Positions 34,238 through 45,950 are shown, counted from the stretch's first letter. The stretch: DNA of 64,000 nucleotides from Archivesica marissinica (GCA_014843695.1 CM026400.1:30571563-30635562), one strand, 5' to 3'. Numbers and translations: made by a program. Notes: generated by a model not told the origin, from the sequence alone.

Positions 34238-34322
34238 TATTAAAGTCACAAGGGCTCCACGGACCTCGCCAAAATCAGGATCCGCTGCAGAAGCACCCAT
34301 GTCCCGTTTTAAAGTGGTCGAG
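34238..34322 (+). CDS. Unknown gene, exon c
   Basis: Acceptor CTCTGTTTCAG, donor GAG|GTAATT, 85 bases. The first base completes a Ser codon begun in exon b; it encodes IKVTRAPRTSPKSGSAAEAP and MSRFKVVE, leaving in phase 0. Low-complexity basic/Ser stretch, probably disordered. It lies between two minisatellites (31 bp upstream, 38 bp downstream). Confidence 0.6.
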
Positions 34323-34594
34323 GTAATTAGTCTTGTTACTTTATTACTTGACTGCGAGTTGGGCTTTCTGATTCTGAATGTCGGCAATCTTCGTGTGATC
34401 CAATAGTTAGCCTCACTGGCTGACAATCATACATGTACACAGGGTTCCCTCTGTCTGAATGTTTGTCTGCGCCACATCTGTCGCTAATTGAAAAACACTG
34501 GAGCCAATTTAAAAAAACTTGGAGCCAACTAAGAGCCATAGTTCACAAATAAATATTTGAAGCCATGAATTAAAAATATATATATACTTTACTA

Positions 34595-35928
34595 TATGCA
34601 CAGTTTGTATGAAAGATGTACCATGTTTATTACATGCACAGTTTGTATGAAAGACGTACCATGTTTATTACATGCACAGTTTGTATGAAAGACGTACCAT
34701 GTTTACTACATGCACAGTTTGTATGAAAGACGTACCTTTTTTATTACATGCACAGTTTGTATGAAAGACGTACCATGTTTATTACATGCACAGTTTGTAT
34801 GAAAGACGTACCTTTTTTATTACATGCACAGTTTGTATGAAAGACGTACCTTTTTTATTACATGCACAGTTTGTATGAAAGACGTACCTTTTTTATTACA
34901 TGCACAGTTTGTATGAAAGACGTACCATGTTTATTACATGCACAGTTTGTATGAAAGACGTACCATGTTTATTACATGCACAGTTTGTATGAAAGACGTA
35001 CCATGTTTATTACATGCACAGTTTGTATGAAAGACGTACCTTTTTTATTACATGCACAGTTTGTATGAAAGACGTACCTTTTTTATTACATGCACAGTTT
35101 GTATGAAAGACGTACCATGTTTATTACATGCACAGTTTGTATGAAAGACGTACCATGTTTATTACATGCACAGTTTGTATGAAAGACGTACCATGTTTAT
35201 TACATGCACAGTTTGTATGAAAGACGTACCATGTTTATTACATGCACAGTTTGTATGAAAGACGTACCATGTTTATTACATGCACAGTTTGTATGAAAGA
35301 CGTACCATGTTTATTACATGCACAGTTTGTATGAAAGACGTACCATGTTTATTACATGCACAGTTTGTATGAAAGACGTACCATGTTTATTACATGCACA
35401 GTTTGTATGAAAGACGTACCATGTTTATTACATGCACAGTTTGTATGAAAGACGTACCATGTTTATTACATGCACAGTTTGTATGAAAGACGTACCATGT
35501 TTATTACATGCACAGTTTGTATGAAAGACGTACCATGTTTATTACATGCACAGTTTGTATGAAAGACGTACCATGTTTATTACATGCACAGTTTGTATGA
35601 AAGACGTACCATGTTTATTACATGCACAGTTTGTATGAAAGACGTACCATGTTTATTACATGCACAGTTTGTATGAAAGACGTACCATTTTTATTACATG
35701 CACAGTTTGTATGAAAGACGTACCATGTTTATTACATGCACAGTTTGTATGAAAGACGTACCATGTTTATTACATGCACAGTTTGTATGAAAGACGTACC
35801 ATGTTTATTACATGCACAGTTTGTATGAAAGACGTACCATGTTTATTACATGCACAGTTTGTATGAAAGACGTACCATGTTTATTACATGCACAGTTTGT
35901 ATGAAAGACGTACCATGTTTATTACATT
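34595..35928. repeat. Minisatellite, 38-bp unit, resembling a 3' splice site
   Basis: About 35 near-identical units of TTTATTACATGCACAGTTTG plus TATGAAAGACGTACCATG (variant TTT for CATG). The last unit runs into TTTATTACATTCAG, the acceptor of exon d. Each unit therefore carries TTATTACATGCACAG, a lookalike of that acceptor. Confidence 0.95.
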
Positions 35929-35931
35929 CAG

Positions 35932-36372
35932 GGGACCTGGGATGAAACATTTGTACCAAAGTCATATTGTGGAGATGTTGTGCATTGTGTATTACAGGTG
36001 CAGGAAGTCATATTGTGGAGATGTTGTGCATTGTGTATTACAGGTGCAGGAAGTCATATTGTGGAGATGTTGTGCATTGTGTATTACAGGTGCAGGAAGT
36101 CATATTGTGGAGATGTTGTGCATTGTGTATTACAGGTGCAGGAAGTCATATTGTGGAGATGTTGTGCATTGTGTATTACAGGTGCAGGAAGTCATATTGT
36201 GGAGATGTTGTGCATTGTGTATTACAGGTGCAGGAAGTCATATTGTGGAGATGTTGTGCATTGTGTATTACAGGTGCAGGAAGTCATATTGTGGAGATGT
36301 TGTGCATTGTGTATTACAGGTGCAGGAAGTTGTGTTGTGTTTGGTGGGGTATTTGACCCTCAGGACCTTCAG
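35932..36372. repeat. 46-bp minisatellite between duplicated exon starts
   Basis: The first 34 or so bases copy the start of exon d (GGGACCTGGGATGAAACATT and on). About eight 46-bp units of GTCATATTGTGGAGATGTTG plus TGCATTGTGTATTACAGGTG and CAGGAA follow, then a unique stretch and the second exon start at 36,373. The block is 441 bp, exactly 147 codons, and open in the exon frame. Each unit has TATTACAG|GTGCAG, another acceptor-like site. Confidence 0.9.
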
Positions 36373-36476
36373 GGGACCTGGGATGAAACATTTGTACCAA
36401 AGTCATACTATGTTTGGGTACCCAACAAGAAGAAGAAGAGGCATCGAAGAACACTGGCCAAAACTATGCAAGAGAG
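36373..36476 (+). CDS. Unknown gene, exon d
   Basis: Acceptor GACCTTCAG, donor AG|GTGAAT. In phase 0 from exon c it reads GTWDETFVPKSYYVWVPN and then a basic stretch KKKKRHRRT ending MQE plus two bases. If the upstream duplicated acceptor (35,931) is used, the exon becomes 35,932-36,476 with 147 extra codons and the same downstream frame. No later exon was identified; the 37.5-kb gap may hide one. Function unknown; the Lys/Arg run could be a nuclear signal or a nucleic-acid contact, a guess only. Confidence 0.6.
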
Positions 36477-36480
36477 GTGA

Positions 36481-36721
36481 ATAACCCATTCAACACCCAG
36501 TAACTGACATAGACTTATCCATGATATTTTTAGACCAATAAATTAATAAGAAAATTACATTTGGACCAGTTCATTTATCAAAATGGGTAATTTTGTCTAC
36601 AAATAGTAATAGTACTGGCAAAATGTGCAGATCCTGATGAGGCGGCTCATCATGAGCTGGCTCATTTGGATCCACACATTTTGTAATCCTATTTAGATGT
36701 CTGTGGTGTTGAAAGGGTTAA
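36481..36721 (+). mobile_element. MITE family B, copy 4
   Basis: ATAACCCATTCAACACCCAG to GTGTTGAAAGGGTTA, starting 4 bases after exon d's donor junction. Core GGCGGCTCATCATGAGCTGG. The close spacing means the element forms the first bases of the following intron. Confidence 0.82.
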
Positions 36722-37019
36722 AAAATAAACATTGTTACTAAAAAGTTGTTACATTGTTACCAATTTAATTGAAACTCATTTTGGAATTTTGCACGAGTGT
36801 AAGATCCTTTTTATCACATTACCATAGTAACAACAACCATAAATTTGAAGAAAAAAGAATGTTTATGTTTGCCAGTATATTGTTGAGCGTTATTACACTA
36901 AGCTGCATCCGTACGCATTTCATTTTTCTGTGAGGATTATATCATAATTATGTAGGACAATTAGACATGTATATAAATTATGAAATCTAAAAAAATGTTT
37001 CTAAAATAAATGTTTATTT

Positions 37020-37160
37020 AAGAAATAATAAGTATCAACCGTGGTATATCGCAGAATAACCCGAGTTTGAAGTTCTTATGCGTAGAAATATATCACGAAG
37101 GCCTGAGTGATATATTTCTACGCATAAGAACGACAAACGGTTGATACTTATTATTTCGAT
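37020..37160. repeat. Palindromic repeat, about 140 bp
   Basis: Inner arms GTTCTTATGCGTAGAAATAT and ATATTTCTACGCATAAGAAC face each other across about 20 bases. Outer arms AATAATAAGTATCAACCGT and ACGGTTGATACTTATTATT are also complementary. It could form a long cruciform; possibly a foldback MITE. Confidence 0.8.
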
Positions 37161-37516
37161 TCTAACACGACTTACTTCTAATAATTTTAGACGAGATTCA
37201 AAGGAGTATTTTCTTCAAACGCCGTGCTACTCCGCTGCATTTGGCTTTCGAAATTTCCTCCCTCGTATGGGGTGATGACGTTATTTTTTATGGAAAATAT
37301 CAATCTAGTGCATAAATGAACAAAAGTTGTAACTGATCAATAATTTTATTTATTTTGTCAAATAAAACTGTACAGAATAGTAACTGAAACGTTACTTAAC
37401 AGAAAAACAAGACGTACAAGAGATTATCTGATTCTAAAAATAGCTCACTTCCGCGAATTCCCACGATAGTATTTACAAACATCACGTGACTTTCATTCAT
37501 AAAACTTTACATGTAT
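37161..37516. other. Nothing recognised before gap
   Basis: No coding exon or repeat family seen up to the N run. Confidence 0.4.
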
Positions 37517-38516
37517 NNNNNNNNNNNNNNNNNNNNNNNNNNNNNNNNNNNNNNNNNNNNNNNNNNNNNNNNNNNNNNNNNNNNNNNNNNNNNNNNNNNN
37601 NNNNNNNNNNNNNNNNNNNNNNNNNNNNNNNNNNNNNNNNNNNNNNNNNNNNNNNNNNNNNNNNNNNNNNNNNNNNNNNNNNNNNNNNNNNNNNNNNNNN
37701 NNNNNNNNNNNNNNNNNNNNNNNNNNNNNNNNNNNNNNNNNNNNNNNNNNNNNNNNNNNNNNNNNNNNNNNNNNNNNNNNNNNNNNNNNNNNNNNNNNNN
37801 NNNNNNNNNNNNNNNNNNNNNNNNNNNNNNNNNNNNNNNNNNNNNNNNNNNNNNNNNNNNNNNNNNNNNNNNNNNNNNNNNNNNNNNNNNNNNNNNNNNN
37901 NNNNNNNNNNNNNNNNNNNNNNNNNNNNNNNNNNNNNNNNNNNNNNNNNNNNNNNNNNNNNNNNNNNNNNNNNNNNNNNNNNNNNNNNNNNNNNNNNNNN
38001 NNNNNNNNNNNNNNNNNNNNNNNNNNNNNNNNNNNNNNNNNNNNNNNNNNNNNNNNNNNNNNNNNNNNNNNNNNNNNNNNNNNNNNNNNNNNNNNNNNNN
38101 NNNNNNNNNNNNNNNNNNNNNNNNNNNNNNNNNNNNNNNNNNNNNNNNNNNNNNNNNNNNNNNNNNNNNNNNNNNNNNNNNNNNNNNNNNNNNNNNNNNN
38201 NNNNNNNNNNNNNNNNNNNNNNNNNNNNNNNNNNNNNNNNNNNNNNNNNNNNNNNNNNNNNNNNNNNNNNNNNNNNNNNNNNNNNNNNNNNNNNNNNNNN
38301 NNNNNNNNNNNNNNNNNNNNNNNNNNNNNNNNNNNNNNNNNNNNNNNNNNNNNNNNNNNNNNNNNNNNNNNNNNNNNNNNNNNNNNNNNNNNNNNNNNNN
38401 NNNNNNNNNNNNNNNNNNNNNNNNNNNNNNNNNNNNNNNNNNNNNNNNNNNNNNNNNNNNNNNNNNNNNNNNNNNNNNNNNNNNNNNNNNNNNNNNNNNN
38501 NNNNNNNNNNNNNNNN
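37517..38516. other. Assembly gap, 1,000 N
   Basis: Exactly 1,000 undetermined bases, a placeholder. The right border is inside a tandem array; the left border is unique sequence. Confidence 0.99.
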
Positions 38517-39425
38517 CACACTATCTTACCATATCTACATTCATTACTACAAGATCTACGCACTATTTCACCATATCTACGTTCATTACTACAAGATATA
38601 CGCGCTGTCTCACCATATATACGTACATTACTACAAGATCTCCACACTATTTCATCATATCTACGTACATTCCTACAAGATCTACGCACTATTTCGCCAT
38701 ATCTACATACATTAATACAATATATACACGCTATCTCACCATATCTACGTATATTACAACAATATATATCCACTATCTCACCATATCTACATTCATTACT
38801 ACAAGATCTACACACTATTTCATCATATATACGTTCATTACTACAAGATCCACATACTATTTCACCATATATACATTCATTACTACAAGACCTACACACC
38901 ATATCACCATATATACGTACATTCCTACAAGATATATCCACTATCTCACCATATTTACGTTCATTAATACAAGATCTACACGCTATATCACCATATCTAC
39001 GTACATTCCTACAAGATATATCCACTATCTCACCATATATACATACATTGCTACTAAATTTACGCACTATCTCACCTTATATACATACATTGCTACTAAA
39101 TTTACGCACTATCTCACCATATCTACATTCATTACTACAAGATCTACGCACTATATCACCATATCTACGTACATTCCTACAAGATATATCCACTATCTCA
39201 CCATATTTACGTATATTACTACAATAACTACGCGCTGTCTCACCATATCTGCGTACATTTCTACAAGATAAACGCACTATCTCATCATATCTACATTCAT
39301 TATTGCAAGATATACGCGCTATCTCATCATATCTACGTACATTACTACAAGATATAAGCACTATCTCACCAAATCTACTTACATTACTACAAGATATACG
39401 CGCTGTCTCACCATATCTAAATACA
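38517..39425. repeat. Minisatellite, about 42-bp unit
   Basis: About 21 diverged units of ACCATATCTACATTCATTAC plus TACAAGATCTACGCACTATC/TTC. A length divisible by three explains the long frames through it on both strands; they are not genes. Confidence 0.92.
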
Positions 39426-40552
39426 TTACTCTTCTAATCGGTCGCTATTTATAGAAGCGTACGTAATAGTTATTTATGGATCGGTTCGTAGTCTATATTT
39501 ATAGAATGGTACGAGATCGCTATTTATAAAGCGGTTCGTAGTCGTTATTTATAGAAACGTACGCGCTGGCTATTTATAGAGCGGTTCGTTTCCATTGGTC
39601 GCTGTAATAGGGTATGTAGTGTAGTGTAGTCGCTTCGTTTTCTTATACACCACTTTCACTCTGTTACTGTACAGATCGGTATATCGATGTCGTAAAAGAA
39701 CGTCGTTTTTTTATACAAATTTATTTTAGCTCGATCGCGAAACGAGTTATTCCGACTTATCGTTCCTGACGGAGAGAGAATTCAAATGGCGACGCTCGTA
39801 ACAGCTCCAACGGGGCTCGAACTCCGGACCTGAAGCTGCGCTATCGCGACTTCCTGTCGTACGGAGGTGGCGACCCATGATTGCGAGCTGGATTTGGTCA
39901 CCATCGGGTAACCGGATATCCGTGACATCCATTCGTTGTCCCGCGACAACCATTCGCTACACGACCTCGGTACACGGTCTCACATAGCGCGTACCGTAAA
40001 TGAGGGCCGATGCAGCGATAACTCTACCCCAGGGCCAGCCCGGATCTGAATCCGTGTGTGGGCGGAGAATGGAGGTACCCCCCGGTACGGACCAGTTGGA
40101 AGCGGCTCTATTCGGATGTTATTGACTCGAGAACGGATCCAACTGGAAGCGTGAGGGTGTCATCCGGGTACGTGGCGGGGCCACCGATTATTCTGACTAG
40201 TGTCTTCGAAGAAATGCGACGACGCTCCGGATATATAATAGAGGACATATGTCGCATTATTCGCTAATTATAAGATTATCCGATAAGCCGAGGTCATCCA
40301 AAATGGACGCCGCGTAGAGGCTCGTTACTAGATCGGCCTTCGTACACGGTAGTTGCGCGATACGTCATCAATAAACGAGCACGCGCGTGACCTACTTATA
40401 TTAACTTATATGCAAAGAGCCGGGTTTACTAAAAAACAAAGAGCTCGGTAGTTGCGCGATACGTCATCAATAGGCTATGTAGTGACGCGCACGCGCGTGA
40501 CCTACTTTATATTCCCTTATATGCAAATGAGTTACTATAAATCGTATTCAAA
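39426..40552. other. Upstream region with direct repeats
   Basis: 39,425-39,600 holds diffuse repeats of GCTATTTATAGAGCGGTTCG. About 39,750-39,960 on the minus strand has a possible SINE piece with a B-box-like GGAGTTCGAGCCCC. Two direct copies of GGTAGTTGCGCGATACGTCA with GCGCGTGACCTACTT (from about 40,348 and 40,450) end just before the next gene and could be its promoter or part of a mobile element. More CpG than the rest of the window. Confidence 0.5.
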
Positions 40553-42704
40553 ATGGCGCCCGTTTGTTTACATACAAAGAGACGAGAGACGCCCTTACTA
40601 CTGTGGTTGCAATATATTGAAATGGTGGAATTACTGAGAGAATTCATAAAAGCAGAGCGAACAGGAAACTGGCAGTTACACCTGAAGACATTAAGGGCCA
40701 TGTTACCATATTTCACAGCATCTGGGCATAACTTGTATGCCAAATCAGCCTATTTGTATCTAGTGAAAATGAATGCCTTGCAGAAAACACACCCAAAGCT
40801 CTATGAATATTTCATGAAAAGGTTTCATGTTGTTAGACAGAGTGATAGGTATTGGGCTGGATTGTCGACAGATCTAGTGATTGAGCAGGTGCTTATGTGG
40901 AGTTTGAAGAGTGCAGGGGGACTGACTCGAGGTAGAGGAATGACTGAGATACAAAGAGCCGTGTGGGTACTCTCTCGACCTGCAACATCGTCTATTAATG
41001 AAGCAATGCAAACCTTCTCTGGTGCGATATATACCTCAAGTGAACAACACAAAGATACATACTTATCAGTGCGAAAGCGATATAAAAAAGACATACAAGT
41101 GGTAACTGAGTATCTACTTGAACGAAACCCATTCAAAACCGAATATGATCTCAAAAGCATAACAAGTGGGGTAGTGTCGTATGACAGTACTGCTGATCAT
41201 GCAAAGCATATTGGAGAGAATATTGTGACAAAGATGGCTGGCCAAAAAGTAAACGAGTTCTCGTTCAAGAGGAAAGATGCAATCGTGCCTATGAATGATA
41301 CATCTGCGTTCAAAATTGACGAAGATACAGTCAAGATCGACCCTCAGTTGTTGTTCCAGAGATTAGTTAGTGCGGCTAACAGAATGACGAATGAACCCGA
41401 TCTTCCACATACATATGAGTTATGCACACACCCACCGGCATTATTTGAATCATCCAGACAAATGAGAGTAGCAGACAAACCTGTATTAGCGAATGCTATG
41501 AAGTCAGCTGACAATCCTAGTCCGAGAACACATGATCCTGGTGATAGTTATCATGTTGTTGATGGTGGTATGTTGCTGCAGTGGATTCCTTGGGAAAGTG
41601 GTCAGATATTTGAAGACATTTGTTCTACATACGTCCAGTTTGTGCAGTCTAGGTACACCAATTGCATTGTTGCCTTTGATGGTTATGACAATGGGCCAAC
41701 TACTAAAGACAGCACTCATGGTCGTAGAACTGCAGGAATGGTTGGTACAGAAGTAAAATTTACCCAATCCAGCACATTTAGAGGGAAAAAGAAAACATTT
41801 CTAGCTAACCCAACAAACAAACCGCTCTTCATAAACATGTTGTCAGGGAAAATGAAGTGAGGGCATAGAAACATCACACGCCATTGCCGATGCCGATTTA
41901 CTCATCGTATTAACAGCTGTACGCCGTTCACAGTCAAAACCAACCATATTGGTCGGAGATGACACTGACCTATTAGTGTTATTGTGTTATCACACATCAC
42001 ATGACTCGCACCCTGTATATCTACAGCCTAGGCCCAAATTCAACCGTAGTATATGTTGGGATATACACAAACTACAAGCGTACCTTGGCGACGATGTTTG
42101 TAGGAACATATTGTTCTTACATGCTGTGTTGGGGTGCGATACGACGTCAAAAGTGTATGGCTTAGGAAAAGGGACTGCTCTGAAAGCATTTGAAAAGAGT
42201 GTAGTATTCCGTCATGTTGCATCAGTGTTTCATACACCACCAACAGAGGTGACAAAAGAGAATATTGTCAGCAGTGGGGAACAAGCTCTCGTGTATCTAT
42301 ACAAAGGCAGTCGTGGAGAAACATTGGACAAGTTTGTTGAGCAAGTTTGTCGAAAAGGTAGCCAAAAGTACCATGTTTGTTGATCCGAAACAACTCCCCC
42401 CCCAACCTCTGATGCTGCAGAAATCCACAGCTTGCGAGTTTACCTGCAAGTACAGGACTGGAAATGTGATGATGCACTGAATCCAACGGACTGGGGCTGG
42501 GAACTAGTTGGAGACAGGCTATTCCCTGTGACAACTAGGAAAGGTCCAGCTCCAGTACATATATTGAAGGTTGTGCGTTGTACTTGTTATAGAGGCTGTA
42601 AAACAAAGGCATGCAGCTGCAAAAAAGTTGGCCTTGAATGTAGTTCCTGCAAAGGATTTAGTTGTGAAAATTCAGTACATCCAGACTTTGAACCTGACTA
42701 CTAG
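40553..42704 (+). pseudogene. PIN/FEN1-like + CXC multicopy family protein, frameshifted
   Basis: I recognise a large, intronless, uncharacterised family common in corals, bivalves and other invertebrates. N-terminal markers: SGGLT-like SAGGLTRGRGMTEIQRAVW, then STSSEQHKD-like YTSSEQHKD and KIDPQLLFQRL. A PIN/FEN1-like core follows: VDGGMLLQWIPW, VAFDGYDN, KPTILVGDDTDLLVL and HAVLGCDTTSKVYGLGKGTA, with acidic residues expected to bind metal. The tail CTCYRGCKTKACSCKKVG resembles CXC/tesmin motifs. The frame breaks near 41,855 (frame 2 to 0), near 42,350 (0 to 1) and in the C run near 42,400 (back to 0), ending at 42,704. Breaks may be decay or indel errors. Function unknown; nuclease activity is inferred from fold only. 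Confidence 0.75.
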
Positions 42705-44160
42705 CAGTTTACTTTGTGCATACATGTCTGCACATAAAATAGATTTGTAATCATCTTGGAATGTGAATTTGATAGTACACTAATTGAGAACCAGTACCAG
42801 TTTTAACATTTCCTATGTTTGTTTTCTGCGACCACATTGTCAAATCCAGATTATTACAATAATGTATACGCGTAATATTCATTGATGCTAATTTGCATAG
42901 TTCTGTGTTTTGATGCCATATTGGATATTCTAAATTGACCAGCAGCAATGGACTCTCATGACCTTTTCACATGTTGTATTTCACATTATATACAATAAAT
43001 ACACCATACAATTGTTTATGTAGGACACCATTACTTTGTATATGAAAAACGAATTTTCGGCGGCCATTTTGTATTTTTGCCACCATATTGGATTGTTTTT
43101 GAAAACGGTAATGGCTTTAATCTATGCGCAATTTATATTTATACTTCCATGGCCAATTTTAACTTCCTAAGACAAATAAAGATGGAGTTATAGGCGGATT
43201 CCAGAATTTCGCAGTTTTGTTTATATTTTCAACGTTTTACCCCCAAAAAAGGCATTTAGCATCAGAAGACTGTGGTGGACTTTTACTATGTTAGTTAAGA
43301 CACCATATATATTGCATATACCAACAATCGCTTTTGTAGGAATTAATTCCTTTATTTTCATAAAAGAACCCTACTAGAGGTATGATTCAACATATCAAGT
43401 AATTTAATTAAAAAAGACAACGTGGGACAAATGGGGACGATGCATTCCGAATGTAAACAAGTGCGGATGATGCGTTCCGGTTGTAAACATGTGCGTGACC
43501 GATCGACTCGGAAAGTCCTACTTTCGGTTTCGAGTTTGTTTTATCGCAAAAAAACACTGCTTACCAAATGAACATAAGCATACAAAATATAATGTTAGAA
43601 TGTGTAGCATTGAATTTTTCAAATATCTTTTATTTCATACGATGTAATGCTGCTTTAAGAGGCGTTGATTGGTCGTTTCCGACTTACTTAGCCATACAAG
43701 AGGATTATGATCTAAATTGACGAGTGTTTTGATAGAGCAACAGCTAATAATTCCTTCTCTATTTAATTGTAAAGTAGTTTTTCTCCCATGGTATAAGTTT
43801 TCGTGAATACAATGCTACTGGGTGTGATACTTGGCCAATGATCTGAGTCAGTACAGCCGAAATCCCATACTATCCTGAACAAATAATTATTAAGAATATA
43901 TTCTAATGAATTTGTTTTGTCTGTAGTTTTTAATCGTTGACAACAAAAAGCCATTGGAAATCATAAAAGAAAAACAAGTGTTGTGTTTAATAGTGTATAA
44001 TAGGATTTTATTTCATCGAGTTATCACCGAAAGTTGTACTTCCACGAGTGGCGTTATATCCTCTATGTCCTTAATTAATTAATGTTTTCAACATCACGAA
44101 AACCATCATACCTATCATTCTGGCGCCAGATGAATGTGTTTGCAAAAAAAATAGAACTGG
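42705..44160. other. Intergenic, nothing recognised
   Basis: AT-rich sequence downstream of the PIN/CXC gene. GGCGGCCATTTTGTATTTTT and GCCACCATATTGGATTG form a loose pair near 43,060. No exon or family identified. Confidence 0.45.
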
Positions 44161-44186
44161 TGAGACTGGTGCTTCACGTGAGGAGG

Positions 44187-44413
44187 ACTCCGTGGCGACT
44201 GGTTAAGGTCGTTGATTTCAAACCACTTGCTCCTCACCGCTGCAGGATCGAATCCCACTAGGGAGGAAGGTATCCAACTGGACTGGTCGGTGGTTCTACC
44301 CGTGTGCCCGTATGTGCATGCAATACTGCCCGGGGACTTACTCAACCAATAATTGCTGCTGGAGAGTCGCCATATGACATAAGCTGTTGGTACGACCTTA
44401 AGCTCCACAAAGA
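44187..44413 (+). mobile_element. tRNA-derived SINE (SINE-L), copy 1
   Basis: Head GACTCCGTGGCGACTGGTTA (A box GTGGCGACTGG), long variable-arm-like section CCACTTGCTCCTCACCGCTG and B box GGATCGAATCCCACT. Body: CAACTGGACTGGTCGGTGGT, TCTACCCGTGTGCCCG and GCAATACTGCCCGGGG. A diverged minus copy is at 62,775-62,965. Ser/Leu-class tRNA origin is suggested by the extra arm. Confidence 0.72.
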
Positions 44414-45069
44414 ACATAGCAAACCTAAGTTATTTAATAGTTAATATGCATAACGTAGTTACAGACGATTCTATGAAATATATTAATTATTGTTTATATG
44501 AGAAAAAAGTACAATGTATCAAACCTGAAAGCTATATAAATATCCTAGAGTAGTAGTCAGAGCTGTTACTATAGACGAGAAATTAAATTTGAGGGGGAAA
44601 ACGGAATCAGTAGTCAGAGCTGTTACTATAGACGAGAAATTAAATTTGAGGGGGAAAACGGAATCAGCGAGGCGTAACGCTACCTATATGTATACAGCGT
44701 ACCCATTGGTACCATTCCGGATCCAACCGGATTAGTTATTTATAGCCTTCGAGCAAAATAACAGACGATACAAGTAAATGTATACTATAATATGTTTAAT
44801 AAGCTGTCGGTGTAGAGATTAGCCTAATCTATCCCGAACCAAATCAAACCAGTTTGGTTATTTACAACGGTTGCGCAATAGATTAAACTCGGACTAGATA
44901 AAGCAGATACTTCTCTGAAAGCGCTTTTACTTGTCAATTAACCAATCATATTATAATACACCTTTGATAATATATCTTCCCATGTATTCAACTCACGTTT
45001 AAACCAAGTGTCGAGATGTAAACATTGTCGCGTGGTTTACACCTCTGTATTTCACAGGTAAGACCTTAA

Positions 45070-45950
45070 AGGCCTGCAGTTTGACCCCGTCCAATTGTAA
45101 AGATTTATACTTTACTACCTGTTCCATGTGATTAGTGGCTTGCATCAACAATGTAGCAGTACATTCAGTATAATTTGGCGTATGTAGGTATTTTCTAACG
45201 GTTAATATGCACGATCACTCTGTGAGCTGAGAATTAGTCAAAATGAGGCCCTGACAATTTAAGTAAACGTATATTATTGATTGTAAAGAAAATTGATAGT
45301 TATGAGTATTCAAACTACATAATCCAGATCAGCCCAGGGACATAGATTACATGTTATGTAGGTGCCTCATCAGCCGTAGCGTAATCACTGAGACTGATAA
45401 TGTGTATGCATGTATAATGTGCGCTATGGTTGTGATCTGTGCAATCTAATTCAAAATTCAGTTCATGTGTTGACCTAATCAAATATGTATGTATATAATA
45501 TGTATGTATTTATATGAATAAACTATATGTGTTCGTTATATGGTAACCTTCATACTTCATTTAATTATATATCTACAGTATTATTCGCAAGTTTTCTGTT
45601 ATATTTTAAATATTTCTCTGCGTCAGTGTGTGTTTACCGATATTGATGCTACATAATGAATGCTATGAGTACATGTATAATATTATAATTATAATCTCTT
45701 GAACATACGAGTATTACACATATTCTGCCGATTTCTACAAGATGCCATTGAGTAAAATAACAATGTATGTAACTGATGAGCAGAGAAAAGAATTGCTGGC
45801 TTTCTTGCAAAATAAGAACTGGGACGTAGAGATGGAAATAGAAGAAACAGCCACCGCCATGCCCGTTGCAGAGGCGGCTTACGTACCTCCCCCTATGCCT
45901 CAGCATGCTGAAGGTGTTGCCGAGTGTCCACTAGGTCAACCTGCAGGCCT
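45070..45950 (+). mobile_element. TTAA-flanked Kolobok-like insertion 1
   Basis: Inserted in the left Polinton terminal repeat. It reads TTAA|AGGCCTGCAGTTTGACC ... GGTCAACCTGCAGGCCT|TTAA. Joining the outer flanks restores CCTTAAAGTAC, which is exactly what the right Polinton repeat has near 50,655, so this is an empty-site match. 881 bp. The first 350 bases recur inverted at the far end of insertion 2. TTAA duplication with AGG-type ends fits Kolobok; inferred. Confidence 0.8.

Noticed and set aside
37511..39271. 586-codon frame and its minus-strand counterpart
   Set aside because: Mostly undetermined bases plus a 42-bp tandem array divisible by three.
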